DNA of 64,000 nt from contig JAUJEO010000019.1 of the NCBI GenBank assembly GCA_030762175.1, positions 3,726,001 to 3,790,000 on the forward strand, written 5' to 3'. This document shows positions 24,336 to 37,749 of the stretch, piece after piece. A model generated the notes under the pieces. The model was not told the DNA's origin, searched no databases, and saw only the letters and a program-made list of their open reading frames with translations. Made by a program: the position numbers and the translations under genes. This DNA is from Metallyticus violacea. Taxonomy: Eukaryota > Arthropoda > Insecta > Mantodea > Metallyticidae. Position 1 is the first letter of the stretch, and each line of letters starts with the position of its first letter.

Positions 24336-25849
24336 GCTATAAAACAAGTATAATGAAAGAGAACCAGTTATCTCAAATAAGATCGGAAAAAAAGTGATTC
24401 TAACGAAGTTTCCGAACTTCGAAAAAAATTTTTTTTCTTTTCGAGATTCTTTGCGCATAATATGCTTTACTGAGGCTATCAAACTAGCCTAATGAAAGAG
24501 AACCAGTTATCTCAAATAAGAACGGAAAAAAAGTGATTCTAACGAAGTTTCCAAACTTCGAAAAAAATTTTTTTTCTTTTCGAGATTCTTTGCGCATAAT
24601 ATGCTTTTCTGAGGCTATCAAACCAGTATAATGAAAGAGAACCAGTTAGCTCAAATAAGAACGGAAAAAAAGTGATTCTAACGAAGTTTCCAAACTTCAA
24701 AAAACATTTTTTTTCTTTTCGAGATTCTTTGCGCATAAAATGCTTCTCTGAGGCTATCAAACTAGTATAATGAAAGAGAACCAGTTATCTCAAACAAGAA
24801 CGGAAAAAAAGTGATTTAAACGAAGTTTCCAAACTTCGAAAAAAAAATTTCTTCTTTTCGAGATTCTTTGCGCATAATATGCTTTTCTGAGTCTATCAAA
24901 CTAGTATAATGAAAGTGAACCAGTTATCTCAAATAAGAACGGAAAAAAGTGATTCAAACGACGTTTCCAAACTTCGAAAAATTTTTTTTTTCTTTTCGAG
25001 ATTTTTTGCGCATAATATGCTTTACTGAGGCTATCAAACTAGTATAATGAAAGAGAACCAGATATCTCAAATAAGAACGGAAAAAAAGTGATTCTAACGA
25101 AGTTTCCAAACTTCAAAAAAAATTTTTCTTCTTTTCGAGATTCTTTGCGCATAATATTCTTCTCTGAGGCTATCAAACTAGTATAATGAAAGAGAACAAG
25201 TTATCTCAAACAAGAACGGAAAAAAAGTGATTCTAACGAAGTTTCCAAACTTCTTAAAAAATTTTTTTTCTTTTCGAGATTCTTTGCGCATAATATGCTT
25301 TTCTGAGGCTATCAAACTGTATAATGAAAGAGAACTAGTTATCTCAAATAAGAACAGAAAAAAGTGATTCAAACGACGTTTCCAAACTTCGAAAAAAAAT
25401 TTTTTTCTTTTCGAGATTCTTTGCGCATAATATGCTTTACTGAGGCTATCAAACTAGTATAATGAAAGAGAACCAGTTATCTCAAATAAGAATGGAAAAA
25501 AAGTGATTCTAAGGAAGTTTCCAAACTTCGAAAAAAAAATTTTTTCATTTCGAGATTCTTTGCGCATAATATGCTTTTCTGAGGCTATCAAACTGTATAA
25601 TGAAAGAGAACTAGTTATCTCAAATAAGATCGGCAAAAAGTGATTCTAACGACGTTTCCAAACTTCAAAAAAAAATTTTTTTCTTTTCGAGATTCTTTGC
25701 GCATAATATGCTTTTCTGAGGCTATCAAACTACTATAATGAAAGAGAACCAGTTATCTCAAATAAGAACGGAAAAAAGTGATTTAAACGACGTTTCCAAA
25801 CTTCGAAAAATTTTTTTTTCTTTTCGAGATTCTTTGCGCATAATATGCT
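24336..25849. repeat. Gamma module, copy 3 (truncated)
   Basis: It covers only the middle of gamma, from GCTATAAAACAAG to the CTTCTTAAAAAA monomer near 25,250. It matches 15,959-16,792 at an offset of 8,580 bp. At about 25,445 it jumps to the AATGG, AAGATCGGC and CTACT monomers that close an alpha unit, so most of the gamma 3' half is missing. Confidence 0.8.
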
Positions 25850-26694
25850 TTACTCAGGCTACCAAACTAGTATAATGAAAGAGAACCAGTTATCTCAAAT
25901 AAGAACGGAAAAAAGTGATTCAAACGACGTTTCCAAACTTCGAAAAAAAATTTTTTTCTTTTCGAGATTCTTTGCGCATAATATGCTTTACTGAGGCTAT
26001 CAAACTAGTATAATGAAAGAGAACCAGTTATCTCAAATAAGAACGGAAAAAAGTGATTTAAACGACGTTTCCAAACTTCGAAAAAAATTTTTTTTCTTTT
26101 CGAGATTCTTTGCGCATAATATGCTTTACTGAGGCTATCAAACTAGTATAATGAAAGAGAACCAGTTATCTCAAATAAGAACGGAAAAAAGTGATTCAAA
26201 CGACGTTTCCAAACTTCGAAAAAAATTTTTTTTCTTTTCGAGATTCTTTGCGCATAATATGCTTTACTGAGGCTATCAAACTAGTATAATGAAAGAGAAC
26301 CAGTTATCTCAAATAAGAACGGAAAAAAGTGATTCAAACGACGTTTCCAAACTTCGAAATAAATTTTTTTTCTTTTCGAGATTCTTTGCGCATAATATGC
26401 TTTACTGAGGCTATCAAACTAGTATAATGAAAGAGAACCAGTTATCTGAAATAAGAACGGAAAAAAGTGATTGAAACGACGTTTCCAAACTTCGAAAAAA
26501 ATTTTTTTTCTTTTCGAGATTCTTTGCGCATAATATGCTTTACTGAGGCTATCAAACTAGTATAATGAAAGAGAACCAGTTATCTCAAATAAGAATGGAA
26601 ATAAAGTGATTCTAAGGAAGTTTCCAAACTTCGAAAAAAAAATTTTTTCATTTCGAGATTCTTTGCGCATAATATGCTTTTCTGAGGCTATCAA
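25850..26694. repeat. Six-monomer lead-in, 845 bp
   Basis: It begins with TTACTCAGGCTACC and runs through the shared core to the beta start at 26,695. The same length is found at 12,846, 36,905 and 48,107 (846 bp at 20,038). One private change, GGAAATAAAGTG, lies near 26,598. Confidence 0.82.
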
Positions 26695-28349
26695 ACTACT
26701 ATAATGAATGAGAACCAGTTATCTCAAATAAGAACGGAAAAAAGTGATTCAAACGACGTTTCCAAACTTCGAAAAAAATTTTTTTTCTTTTCGAGATTCT
26801 TTGCGCATAATATGCTTTACTGAGGCTATCAAAGTAGTATAATGAAAGAGAACCAGTTATCTGAAATAAGAACGGAAAAAAAGTGATTCAAACGAAGTTT
26901 CCAAACTTCGAAAAAAAATTTTTTTCTTTTCGAGATTCTTTGCGCATAATATGCTCTTCTGAGGCTATCAAACTAGTATAATGAAAGAGAAGCCAGTTAT
27001 CTCAAATAAGAACGGAAAAAAAGTGATTCTAACGAAGTTTCCAAACTTCGAAAAAAATTTTTTTTCTTTTCGAGATTCTTTGCGCATAATATGCTTTTCT
27101 GAGTCTATCTAACTAGTATAATGAAAGAGAACCAGTTATCTCAAATAAGAACGGAAAAAAGTGATTCAAACGACGTTTCCAAACTTCGAAAAAAAATTTT
27201 TTTCTTTTCGAGATTCTTTGCGCATAATATGCTTTACTGAGGCTATCAAACTAGTATAATGAAAGAGAACCAGTTATCTCAAATAAGAACGGAAAAAAGT
27301 GATTTAAACGACGTTTCCAAACTTCGAAAAAAATTTTTTTTCTTTTCGAGATTCTTTGCGCATAATATGCTTTACTGAGGCTATCAAACTAGTATAATGA
27401 AAGAGAACCAGTTATCTCAAATAAGAACGGAAAAAAGTGATTCAAACGACGTTTCCAAACTTCGAAAAAAATTTTTTTTCTTTTCGAGATTCTTTGCGCA
27501 TAATATGCTTTACTGAGGCTATCAAACTAGTATAATGAAAGAGAACCAGTTATCTCAAATAAGAACGGAAAAAAGTGATTCAAACGACGTTTCCAAACTT
27601 CGAAATAAATTTTTTTTCTTTTCGAGATTCTTTGCGCATAATATGCTTTACTGAGGCTATCAAACTAGTATAATGAAAGAGAACCAGTTATCTGAAATAA
27701 GAACGGAAAAAAGTGATTGAAACGACGTTTCCAAACTTCGAAAAAAAATTTTTTTCTTTTCGAGATTCTTTGCGCATAATATGCTTTACTGAGGCTATCA
27801 AACTAGTATAATGAAAGAGAACCAGTTATCTCAAATAAGAATGGAAAAAAAGTGATTCTAAGGAAGTTTCCAAACTTCGAAAAAAAAATTTTTTCATTTC
27901 GAGATTCTTTGCGCATAATATGCTTTTCTGAGGCTATCAAACTACTATAATGAATGAGAACCAGTTATCTCAAATAAGAACGGAAAAAAGTGATTCAAAC
28001 GACGTTTCCAAACTTCGAAAAAAATTTTTTTTCTTTTCGAGATTCTTTGCGCATAATATGCTTTACTGAGGCTATCAAAGTAGTATAATGAAAGAGAACC
28101 AGTTATCTGAAATAAGAACGGAAAAAAAGTGATTCAAACGAAGTTTCCAAACTTCGAAAAAAAATTTTTTTCTTTTCGAGATTCTTTGCGCATAATATGC
28201 TCTTCTGAGGCTATCAAACTAGTATAATGAAAGAGAACCCAGTTATCTCAAATAAGAACGGAAAAAAAGTGATTCTAACGAAGTTTCCAAACTTCGAAAA
28301 AAATTTTTTTTCTTTTCGAGATTCTTTGCGCATAATATGCTTTTCTGAG
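26695..28349. repeat. Beta 9-mer HOR (1,246 bp) plus partial second copy
   Basis: A complete beta unit runs to 27,940. A second copy starting at 27,941 keeps three monomers before delta begins at TCTATCTAAC (28,350). The CCCAGTT monomer of the first unit is changed to AGCCAG near 26,990. Confidence 0.84.
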
Positions 28350-30134
28350 TCTATCTAACTAGTATAATGAAAGAGAACCAGTTATCTCAAATAAGAACGG
28401 AAAAAAGTGATTCAAACGACGTTTCCAAACTTCGAAAAATTTTTTTTTTCTTTTCGAGATTTTTTGCGCATAATATGCTTTACTGAGGCTATCAAACTAG
28501 TATAATGAAAGAGAACCAGTTATCTCAAATAAGAACGGAAAAAAAGTGATTCTAACGAAGTTTCCAAACTTCGAAAAAAATTTTTCTTCTTTTCGAGATT
28601 CTTTGCGCATAATATGCTTCTCTGAGGCTATCAAACTAGTATAATGAAAGAGAACAAGTTATCTCAAACAAGAACGGAAAAAAAGTGATTCTAACGAAGT
28701 TTCCAAACTTCGAAAAAAATTTTTTTTCTTTTCGAGATTCTTAGCGCATAATATGCTTTTCTGAGGCTATCAAACTGTATAATGAAAGAGAACTAGTTAT
28801 CTCAAATAAGAATGGAAAAAAGTGATTCTAACGACGTTTCCAAACTGCGAAAAAAATTTTTCTTCTTTTCGAGATTCTTTGCGCATAATATGCTTTTCTG
28901 AGGCTATCAAACTGTATAATGAAAGAGAACTAGTTATCTCAAATAAGAACAGAAAAAAGTGATTCTAACGACGTTTCCAAACTTCGAAAAAAAATTTTTT
29001 TCTTTTCGAGATTATTTGCGCATAATATGCTTTTCTGAGGCTATCAAACTACTATAATGAAAGAGAACCAGTTTTCTCAAATAAGAACGGAAAAAAGTGA
29101 TTTAAACGACGTTTCCAAACTTCGAAAAAATTTTTTTTCTTTTCGAGAATCTTTGCGCATAATATGCTTTACTGAGGCTATCAAACTAGTATAATGAAAG
29201 AGAACCAGTTATCTCAAATAAGAACGGAAAAAAGTGATTCAAACGACGTTTCCAAACTTCGAAAAAAAAATTTTTTCTTTTCGAGATTCTTTGCGCATAA
29301 TATGCTTTACTGAGGCTATCAAACTAGTATAATGAAAGAGAACCAGTTATCTCAAATAAGAACGGAAAAAAGTGATTTAAACGACGTTTGCAAACTTCGA
29401 AAAAAATTTTTTTTCTTTTCGAGATCCTTTGCGCATAATATGCTTTACTGAGGCTATCAAACTAGTATAATGAAAGAGAACCAGTTATCTCAAATAAGAA
29501 CGGAAAAACGTGATTCAAACGACGTTTCCAAACTTCGAAAAAAATTTTTTTTCTTTTCGAGATTCTTTGCGCATAATATGCTTTACTGAGGCTATCAAAC
29601 TACTATAATGAAAGAGAACCAGTTTTCTCAAATAAGAACGGAAAAAAAGTGATTTAAACGAAGTTTCCAAACTTCGAAAAAAATTTTTCTTCTTTTCGAG
29701 ATTCTTTGCGCATAATATGCTTTTCTGAGGCTATCAAACTAGTATAATGAAAGAGAACCAGTTATCTCAAATAAGAACGGAAAAAAGTGATTCAAACGAC
29801 GTGTCCAAACTTCGAAAAAATTTTTTTTTATCTTTTCGAGATTCTTTGCGCATAATATGCTTTTCTGAGGCTATCAAACTGTATAATGAAAGAGAACTAG
29901 TTATCTCAAATAAGATCGGCAAAAAGTGATTCTAACGACGTTTCCAAACTTCGAAAAAAATTTTTTTCTTTTCGAGATTCTTTGCGCATAATATGCTTTT
30001 CTGAGGCTATCAAACTACTATAATGAAAGAGAACCAGTTATCTCAAATAAGAACGGAAAAAAGTGATTTAAACGACGTTTCCAAACTTCGAAAAATTTTT
30101 TTTTCTTTTCGAGATTCTTTGCGCATAATATGCT
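28350..30134. repeat. Delta module, copy 1 (1,785 bp)
   Basis: It is defined by GATTTTTTGCG (28,459), TTCTTAGCGC (near 28,738), AACTGCG (near 28,845), CCAGTTTTCTC monomers, GTTTGCAAAC (near 29,387) and the TTTTTATCTTTTC monomer. It matches 49,222-51,007 in full and 39,405-40,914 except for two missing monomers. Private changes include GATTATTTGCG near 29,010 and GAGAATC near 29,146. Confidence 0.82.
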
Positions 30135-31653
30135 TTACTCAGGCTACCAAACTAGTATAATGAAAGAGAACCAGTTATCTCAAATAAGAACGGAAAAAAG
30201 TGATTCAAACGACGTTTCCAAACTTCGAAAAAAATTTTTTTTCTTTTCGAGATTCTTTGCGCATAATATGCTTTACTGAGGCTATCAAACTAGTATAATG
30301 AAAGAGAACCAGTTATCTCAAATAAGAACGGAAAAAAGTGATTTAAACGACGTTTCCAAACTTCGAAAAAAATTTTTTTTCTTTTCGAGATTCTTTGTGC
30401 ATAATATGCTTTACTGAGGCTATCAAACTAGTATAATGAAAGAGAACCAGTTATCTCAAATAAGAACGGAAAAAAGTGATTCAAACGACGTTTCCAAACT
30501 TCGAAAAAAATTTTTTTTCTTTTCGAGATTCTTTGCGCAAATATGCTTTACTGAGGCTATCAAACTAGTATCCATTTATCTCAAATAAGAACGGAAAAAA
30601 GTGATTCAAACGACGTTTCCAAACTTCGAAATAAATTTTTTTTCTTTTCGAGATTCTTTGCGCATAATATGCTTTACTGAGGCTATCAAACTAGTATAAT
30701 GAAAGAGAACCAGTTATCTGAAATAAGAACGGAAAAAAGTGATTGAAACGACGTTTCCAAACTTCGAAAAAAATTTTTTTTCTTTTCGAGATTCTTTGCG
30801 CATAATATGCTTTACTGAGGCTATCAAAGTAGTATAATGAAAGAGAACCAGTTATCTCAAATAAGAATGGAAAAAAAGTGATTCTAAGGAAGTTTCCAAA
30901 CTTCGAAAAAAAATTTTTTTCATTTCGAGATTCTTTGCGCATAATATGCTTTTCTGAGGCTATCAAACTACTATAATGAAAGAGAACCAGTTATCTCAAA
31001 TAAGAACGGAAAAAAGTGATTCAAACGACGTTTCCAAAATTCGAAAAAATTTTTTTTTCTTTTCGAGATTCTTTGCGCATAATATGCTTTACTGAGGCTA
31101 TCAAAGTAGTATAATGAAAGAGAACCAGTTATCTGAAATAAGAACGGAAAAAAAGTGATGCAAACGAAGTTTCCAAACTTCGAAAAAAAATTTTTTTCTT
31201 TTCGAGATTCTTTGCGCATAATATGCTTTACTGAGGCTATCAAACTAGTATAATGAAAGAGAACCAGTTATCTCAAATAAGAATGGAAAAAAAGTGATTC
31301 TAAGGAAGTTTCCAAACTTCGAAAAAAAAATTTTTTCATTTCGAGATTCTTTGCGCATAATATGCTTTTCTGAGGCTATCAAAGTAGTATAATGAAAGAG
31401 AACCAGTTATCTGAAATAAGAACGGAAAAAAAGTGATTCAAACGAAGTTTCCAAACTTCGAAAAAAAATTTTTTTCTTTTCGAGATTCTTTGCGCATAAT
31501 ATGCTCTTCTGAGGCTATCAAACTAGTATAATGAAAGAGAACCCAGTTATCTCAAATAAGAACGGAAAAAAAGTGATTCTAACGAAGTTTCCAAACTTCG
31601 AAAAAAATTTTTTTTCTTTTCGAGATTCTTTGCGCATAATATGCTTTTCTGAG
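30135..31653. repeat. Alpha-prime module, copy 1 (1,519 bp, with indels)
   Basis: It resembles alpha but carries GCGCAAATATGC, CCATTTATC, a GTAGT/AATGG monomer, AAAATTCG and GATGCAAACG monomers. Copies 2-4 are each 1,253 bp. This one has two extra monomers (about 31,244-31,520) and a 12-bp deletion, which together account for the 266-bp difference. Confidence 0.83.
30556..30681. repeat. Shortened monomer (126 bp) with a 12-bp deletion
   Basis: CTAGTAT is followed directly by CCATTTATC; the usual AATGAAAGAGAA between them is absent. The homologous monomers at about 41,336 and 51,430 are intact. Marker spacing agrees: 29,747 to 30,691 is 944 bp, against 956 bp in both other copies. Confidence 0.88.
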
Positions 31654-32759
31654 TCTATCTAACTAGTATAATGAAAGAGAACCAGTTATCTCAAATAAGA
31701 ACGGAAAAAAGTGATTCAAACGACGTTTCCAAACTTCGAAAAAAAATTTTTTTCTTTTCGAGATTCTTTGCGCATAATATGCTTTACTGAGGCTATCAAA
31801 CTAGTATAATGAAAGAGAACCAGTTATCTCAAATAAGAACGGAAAAAAGTGATTTAAACGACGTTTCCAAACTTCGAAAAAATTTTTTTTTCTTTTCGAG
31901 ATTCTTTGCGCATAATATGCTTTACTGAGGCTATCAAACTAGTATAATGAAAGAGAACCAGTTATCTCAAATAAGAACGGAAAAAAGTGATTCAAACGAC
32001 GTTTCCAAACTTCGAAAAAAATTTTTTTTCTTTTCGAGATTCTTTGCGCATAATATGCTTTACTGAGGCTATCAAACTAGTATAATGAAAGAGAACCAGT
32101 TATCTCAAATAAGAACGGAAAAAAGTGATTCAAACGACGTTTCCAAACTTCGAAATAAATTTTTTTTCTTTTCGAGATTCTTTGCGCATAATATGCTTTA
32201 CTGAGGCTATCAAACTAGTATAATGAAAGAGAACCAGTTATCTGAAATAAGAACGGAAAAAAGTGATTGAAACGACGTTTCCAAACTTCGAAAAAAAATT
32301 TTTTTCTTTTCGAGATTCTTTGCGCATAATATGCTTTACTGAGGCTATCAAACTAGTATAATGAAAGAGAACCAGTTATCTCAAATAAGAATGGAAAAAA
32401 AGTGATTCTAAGGAAGTTTCCAAACTTCGAAAAAAAAATTTTTTCATTTCGAGATTCTTTGCGCATAATATGCTTTTCTGAGGCTATCAAACTACTATAA
32501 TGAATGAGAACCAGTTATCTCAAATAAGAACGGAAAAAAGTGATTCAAACGACGTTTCCAAACTTCGAAAAAAATTTTTTTTCTTTTCGAGATTCTTTGC
32601 GCATAATATGCTTTACTGAGGCTATCAAAGTAGTATAATGAAAGAGAACCAGTTATCTGAAATAAGAACGGAAAAAAAGTGATTCAAACGAAGTTTCCAA
32701 ACTTCGAAAAAAAATTTTTTTCTTTTCGAGATTCTTTGCGCATAATATGCTCTTCTGAG
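31654..32759. repeat. Beta core and partial beta unit
   Basis: From TCTATCTAAC the five-monomer core runs to the beta start at 32,491, followed by one GTAGT/TCTGAAAT monomer, then joins gamma-4 at GCTATAAAACAAG (32,760). The same joint type is seen at 24,336. Confidence 0.76.
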
Positions 32760-35700
32760 GCTATAAAACAAGTATAATGAAAGACAACCAGTTATCTCAA
32801 ATAAGATCGGAAAAAAAGTGATTCTAACGAAGTTTCCGAACTTCGAAAAAAATTTTTTTTCTTTTCGAGATTCTTTGCGCATAATATGCTTTACTGAGGC
32901 TTTCAAACTAGCCTAATGAAAGAGAACCAGTTATCTCAAATAAGAACGGAAAAAAAGTGATTCTAACGAAGTTTCCAAACTTCGAAAAAAATTTTTTTTC
33001 TTTTCGAGATTCTTTGCGCATAATATGCTTTTCTGAGGCTATCAAACCAGTATAATGAAAGAGAACCAGTTAGCTCAAATAAGAACGGAAAAAAAGTGAT
33101 TCTAACGAAGTTTCCAAACTTCAAAAAACATTTTTTTTCTTTTCGAGATTCTTTGCGCATAAAATGCTTCTCTGAGGCTATCAAACTAGTATAATGAAAG
33201 AGAACCAGTTATCTCAAACAAGAACGGAAAAAAAGTGATTTAAACGAAGTTTCCAAACTTCGAAAAAAAATTTTCTTCTTTTCGAGATTCTTTGCGCATA
33301 ATATGCTTTTCTGAGTCTATCAAACTAGTATAATGAAAGTGAACCAGTTATCTCAAATAAGAACGGAAAAAAGTGATTCAAACGACGTTTCCAAACTTCG
33401 AAAAATTTTTTTTTTCTTTTCGAGATTTTTTGCGCATAATATGCTTTACTGAGGCTATCAAACTAGTATAATGAAAGAGAACCAGATATCTCAAATAAGA
33501 ACGGAAAAAAAGTGATTCTAACGAAGTTTCCAAACTTCAAAAAAAATTTTTTTTCTTTTCGAGATTCTTTGCGCATAATATTCTTCTCTGAGGCTATCAA
33601 ACTAGTATAATGAAAGAGAACAAGTTATCTCAAACAAGAACGGAAAAAAAGTGATTCTAACGAAGTTTCCAAACTTCTTAAAAAATTTTTTTTCTTTTCG
33701 AGATTCTTTGCGCATAATATGCTTTTCTGAGGCTATCAAACTGTATAATGAAAGAGAACTAGTTATCTCAAATAAGAACAGAAAAAAGTGATTCAAACGA
33801 CGTTTCCAAACTTCGAAAAAAAATTTTTTTCTTTTCGAGATTCTTTGCGCATAATATGCTTTACTGAGGCTATCAAACTAGTATAATGAAAGAGAACCAG
33901 TTGTCTCAAATAAGAACGGAAAAAAGTGATTCAAACGACGTTTCCAAACTTGGAAAAAATTTTTTTTTCTTTTCGAGATTCTTTGCGCATAATATGCTTT
34001 ACTGAGGCTATCAAACTAGTATAATGAAAGAGAACCAGTTATCTCAAATAAGAACGGAAAAAAAGTGATACAAACGAAGTTTCCAAACTTCAAAAAAAAT
34101 TTTTTTTCTTTTCGACATTCTTTGCGCATAATATGCTTTTCTGAGGCTATCAAACTAGTATAATGAAAGAGAACCAGTTATCTCAAACAAGAACGGAAAA
34201 AAAGTGATTTTAAAGAAGTTTACAAACATCGAAAAAAAATTTTCTTCTTTTCGAGATTCTTTGCGCATAATATGCTTTTCTGGGGCTATCAAACTAGTAT
34301 AATGAAAGAGAACCAGTTATCTCAAATAAGAACGGAAAAAAGTGACACAAACGACGTTTCCAAACTTCGAAAAAAATTTTTTTTCTTTTCGAGATTCTTT
34401 GCGCATAATATGCTTTACTGAGGCTATCAAACTAGTATAATGAAAGAGAACCAGTTATCTCAAATAAGAACGGAAAAAAAGTGATTCTAACGAAGTTTCC
34501 AAACTTCGAAAAAATTTTTTTTCTTTTCGAGATTCTTTGCGCATAATATGCTTTTCTGAGGCTATCAAAGTAGTATAATGAAAGAGAACCAGTTATCTCA
34601 AATAAGAACGGAAAAAAAGTGATTCTAACGAAGTTTCCAAACTTCGAAAAAAATTTTTTTTCTTTTCGAGATTCTTTGCGCATAATATGCTTTACTGATG
34701 CTATCAAACTAGTATAATGAAAGAGAACCAGTTATCTCAAATTAGAACGGAAAAAAAGTGATTCTCAGGAAGTTTCCAAACTTCGAAAAAAATTTTTTTT
34801 TATTTCGAAATTCTTTGCGCATAATATGCTTTTCTGAGGCTATCGAACTAGTATAATGAAAGAGAACCAGTTATCTCAAATAAGAACGAAAAAAAAGTGA
34901 TTCTAAAGAAGTTTCCTAACTTCAAAAAAAAAATTTTTTTCTTTTCGAGATTCTTTGCGCTTAATATGCTTTTCTGAGGCTATCAAACTAGTATAATGAA
35001 AGAGAACCAGTTATCTCAAATAAGAACGGAAAAAAAGTGATTCTAACGAGGTTTCCAAACTTCGAAAAAAATTTTTTTTCTTTTCGAGATTCTTTGCGCA
35101 TAATATGCTTTTCTGAGGCTATCAAACCAGTATAATGAAAGAGAACCAGTTAGCTCAAATAAGAAGAGAAAAAAAGTGATTCTAACGAAGTTTCCAAACT
35201 TCAAAAAAAATTTTTTTTCTTTTCGAGATTCTTTGCGCATAATATGCTTCTCTGAGGCTATCAAACTAGTATAATGAAAGAGAACCAGTTATCTCAAACA
35301 AGAACGGAAAAAAAGTGATTTAAACGAAGTTTCCAAACTTCGAAAAAAATTTTTCTTCTTTTCGAGATTCTTTGCGCATAATATGCTTTTCTGAGGCTAT
35401 CAAACTAGTATAATGAAAGAGAACCAGTTATCTCAAATAAGAACGGAAAAAAGTGATTCAAACGACGTGTCCAAACTTCGAAAAAAATTTTTTTTATCTT
35501 TTCGAGATTCTTTGCGCATAATATGCTTTTCTGAGGCTATCAAACTGTATAATGAAAGAGAACTAGTTATCTCAAATAAGATCGGCAAAAAGTGATTCTA
35601 ACGACGTTTCCAAAATTCGAAAAAAAATTTTTTTCTTTTCGAGATTCTTTGCGCATAATATGCTTTTCTGAGGCTATCAAACTACTATAATGAAAGAGAA

Positions 35701-35801
35701 CCAGTTATCTCAAATAAGAACGGAAAAAAGTGATTTAAACGACGTTTCCAAACTTCGAAAAATTTTTTTTTCTTTTCGAGATTCTTTGCGCATAATATGC
35801 T
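32760..35801. repeat. Gamma module, copy 4 (3,042 bp)
   Basis: It starts at GCTATAAAACAAG, without the early gamma monomers, and matches copy 2 thereafter. The 33,602 to 34,432 interval is 830 bp, against 967 bp in copies 2 and 5, so one TTTAAACG monomer is missing before GTTGTCTC. Private changes include AAGACAACC near 32,782, GGCTTTCAAAC near 32,898 and AAGAAGAGAAAAA near 35,162. Confidence 0.82.
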
Positions 35802-36904
35802 TTACTCAGGCTACCAAACTAGTATAATGAAAGAGAACCAGTTATCTCAAATAAGAACGGAAAAAAGTGATTCAAACGACGTTTCCAAACTTCGAAAAAA
35901 AATTTTTTTCTTTTCGAGATTCTTTGCGCATAATATGCTTTACTGAGGCTATCAAACTAGTATAATGAAAGAGAACCAGTTATCTCAAATAAGAACGGAA
36001 AAAAGTGATTTAAACGACGTTTCCAAACTTCGAAAAAAATTTTTTTTCTTTTCGAGATTCTTTGCGCATAATATGCTTTACTGAGGCTATCAAACTAGTA
36101 TAATGAAAGAGAACCAGTTATCTCAAATAAGAACGGAAAAAAGTGATTCAAACGACGTTTCCAAACTTCGAAAAAAATTTTTTTTCTTTTCGAGATTCTT
36201 TGCGCATAATATGCTTTACTGAGGCTATCAAACTAGTATAATGAAAGAGAACCAGTTATCTCAAATAAGAACGGAAAAAAGTGTTTCAAACGACGTTTCC
36301 AAACTTCGAAATAAATTTTTTTTCTTTTCGAGATTCTTTGCGCATAATATGGTTTACTGAGGCTATCAAACTAGTATAATGAAAGAGAACCAGTTATCTG
36401 AAATAAGAACGGAAAAAAGTGATTGAAACGACGTTTCCAAACTTCGAAAAAAAATTTTTTTCTTTTCGAGATTCTTTGCGCATAATATGCTTTACTGAGG
36501 CTATCAAACTAGTATAATGAAAGAGAACCAGTTATCTCAAATAAGAATGGAAAAAAAGTGATTCTAAGGAAGTTTCCAAACTTCGAAAAAAAAATTTTTT
36601 CATTTCGAGATTCTTTGCGGATAATATGCTTTTCTCAGGCTATCAAACTGTATAATGAAAGAGAACTAGTTATCTCAAATAAGATCGGCAAAAAGTGATT
36701 CTAACGACGTTTCCAAACTTCAAAAAAAAATTTTTTTCTTTTCGAGATTCTTTGCGCATAATATGCTTTTCTGAGGCTATCAAACTACTATAATGAAAGA
36801 GAACCAGTTATCTCAAATAAGAACGGAAAAAAGTGATTTAAACGACGTTTCCAAACTTCGAAAAATTTTTTTTTCTTTTCGAGATTCTTTGCGCATAATA
36901 TGCT
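35802..36904. repeat. Alpha 8-mer HOR, 1,103 bp
   Basis: Markers at 35,802 and 36,905 bound the unit. Private changes include GTGTTTCAAACG near 36,281 and GCGGATAATATGC with CTCAGGCTATC near 36,617-36,640. Confidence 0.84.
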
Positions 36905-37749
36905 TTACTCAGGCTACCAAACTAGTATAATGAAAGAGAACCAGTTATCTCAAATAAGAACGGAAAAAAGTGATTCAAACGACGTTTCCAAACTTCGAAA
37001 AAAAATTTTTTTCTTTTCGAGATTCTTTGCGCATAATATGCTTTACTGAGGCTATCAAACTAGTATAATGAAAGAGAACCAGTTATCTCAAATAAGAACG
37101 GAAAAAAGTGATTTAAACGACGTTTCCAAACTTCGAAAAAAATTTTTTTTCTTTTCGAGATTCTTTGCGCATAATATGCTTTACTGAGGCTATCAAACTA
37201 GTATAATGAAAGAGAACCAGTTATCTCAAATAAGAACGGAAAAAAGTGATTCAAACGACGTTTCCAAACTTCGAAAAAAATTTTTTTTCTTTTCGAGATT
37301 CTTTGCGCATAATATGCTTTACTGAGGCTATCAAACTAGTATAATGAAAGAGAACCAGTTATCTCAAATAAGAACGGAAAAAAGTGATTCAAACGACGTT
37401 TCCAAACTTCGAAATAAATTTTTTTTCTTTTCGAGATTCTTTGCGCATAATATGCTTTACTGAGGCTATCAAACTAGTATAATGAAAGAGAACCAGTTAT
37501 CTGAAATAAGAACGGAAAAAAGTGATTGAAACGACGTTTCCAAACTTCGAAAAAAAATTTTTTTCTTTTCGAGATTCTTTGCGCATAATATGCTTTACTG
37601 AGGCTATCAAACTAGTATAATGAAAGAGAACCAGTTATCTCAAATAAGAATGGAAAAAAAGTGATTCTAAGGAAGTTTCCAAACTTCGAAAAAAAAATTT
37701 TTTCATTTCGAGATTCTTTGCGCATAATATGCTTTTCTGAGGCTATCAA
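36905..37749. repeat. Six-monomer lead-in, 845 bp
   Basis: It begins at TTACTCAGGCTACC and ends at the beta start at 37,750, with the same monomer order and length as at 12,846 and 25,850. Confidence 0.82.
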
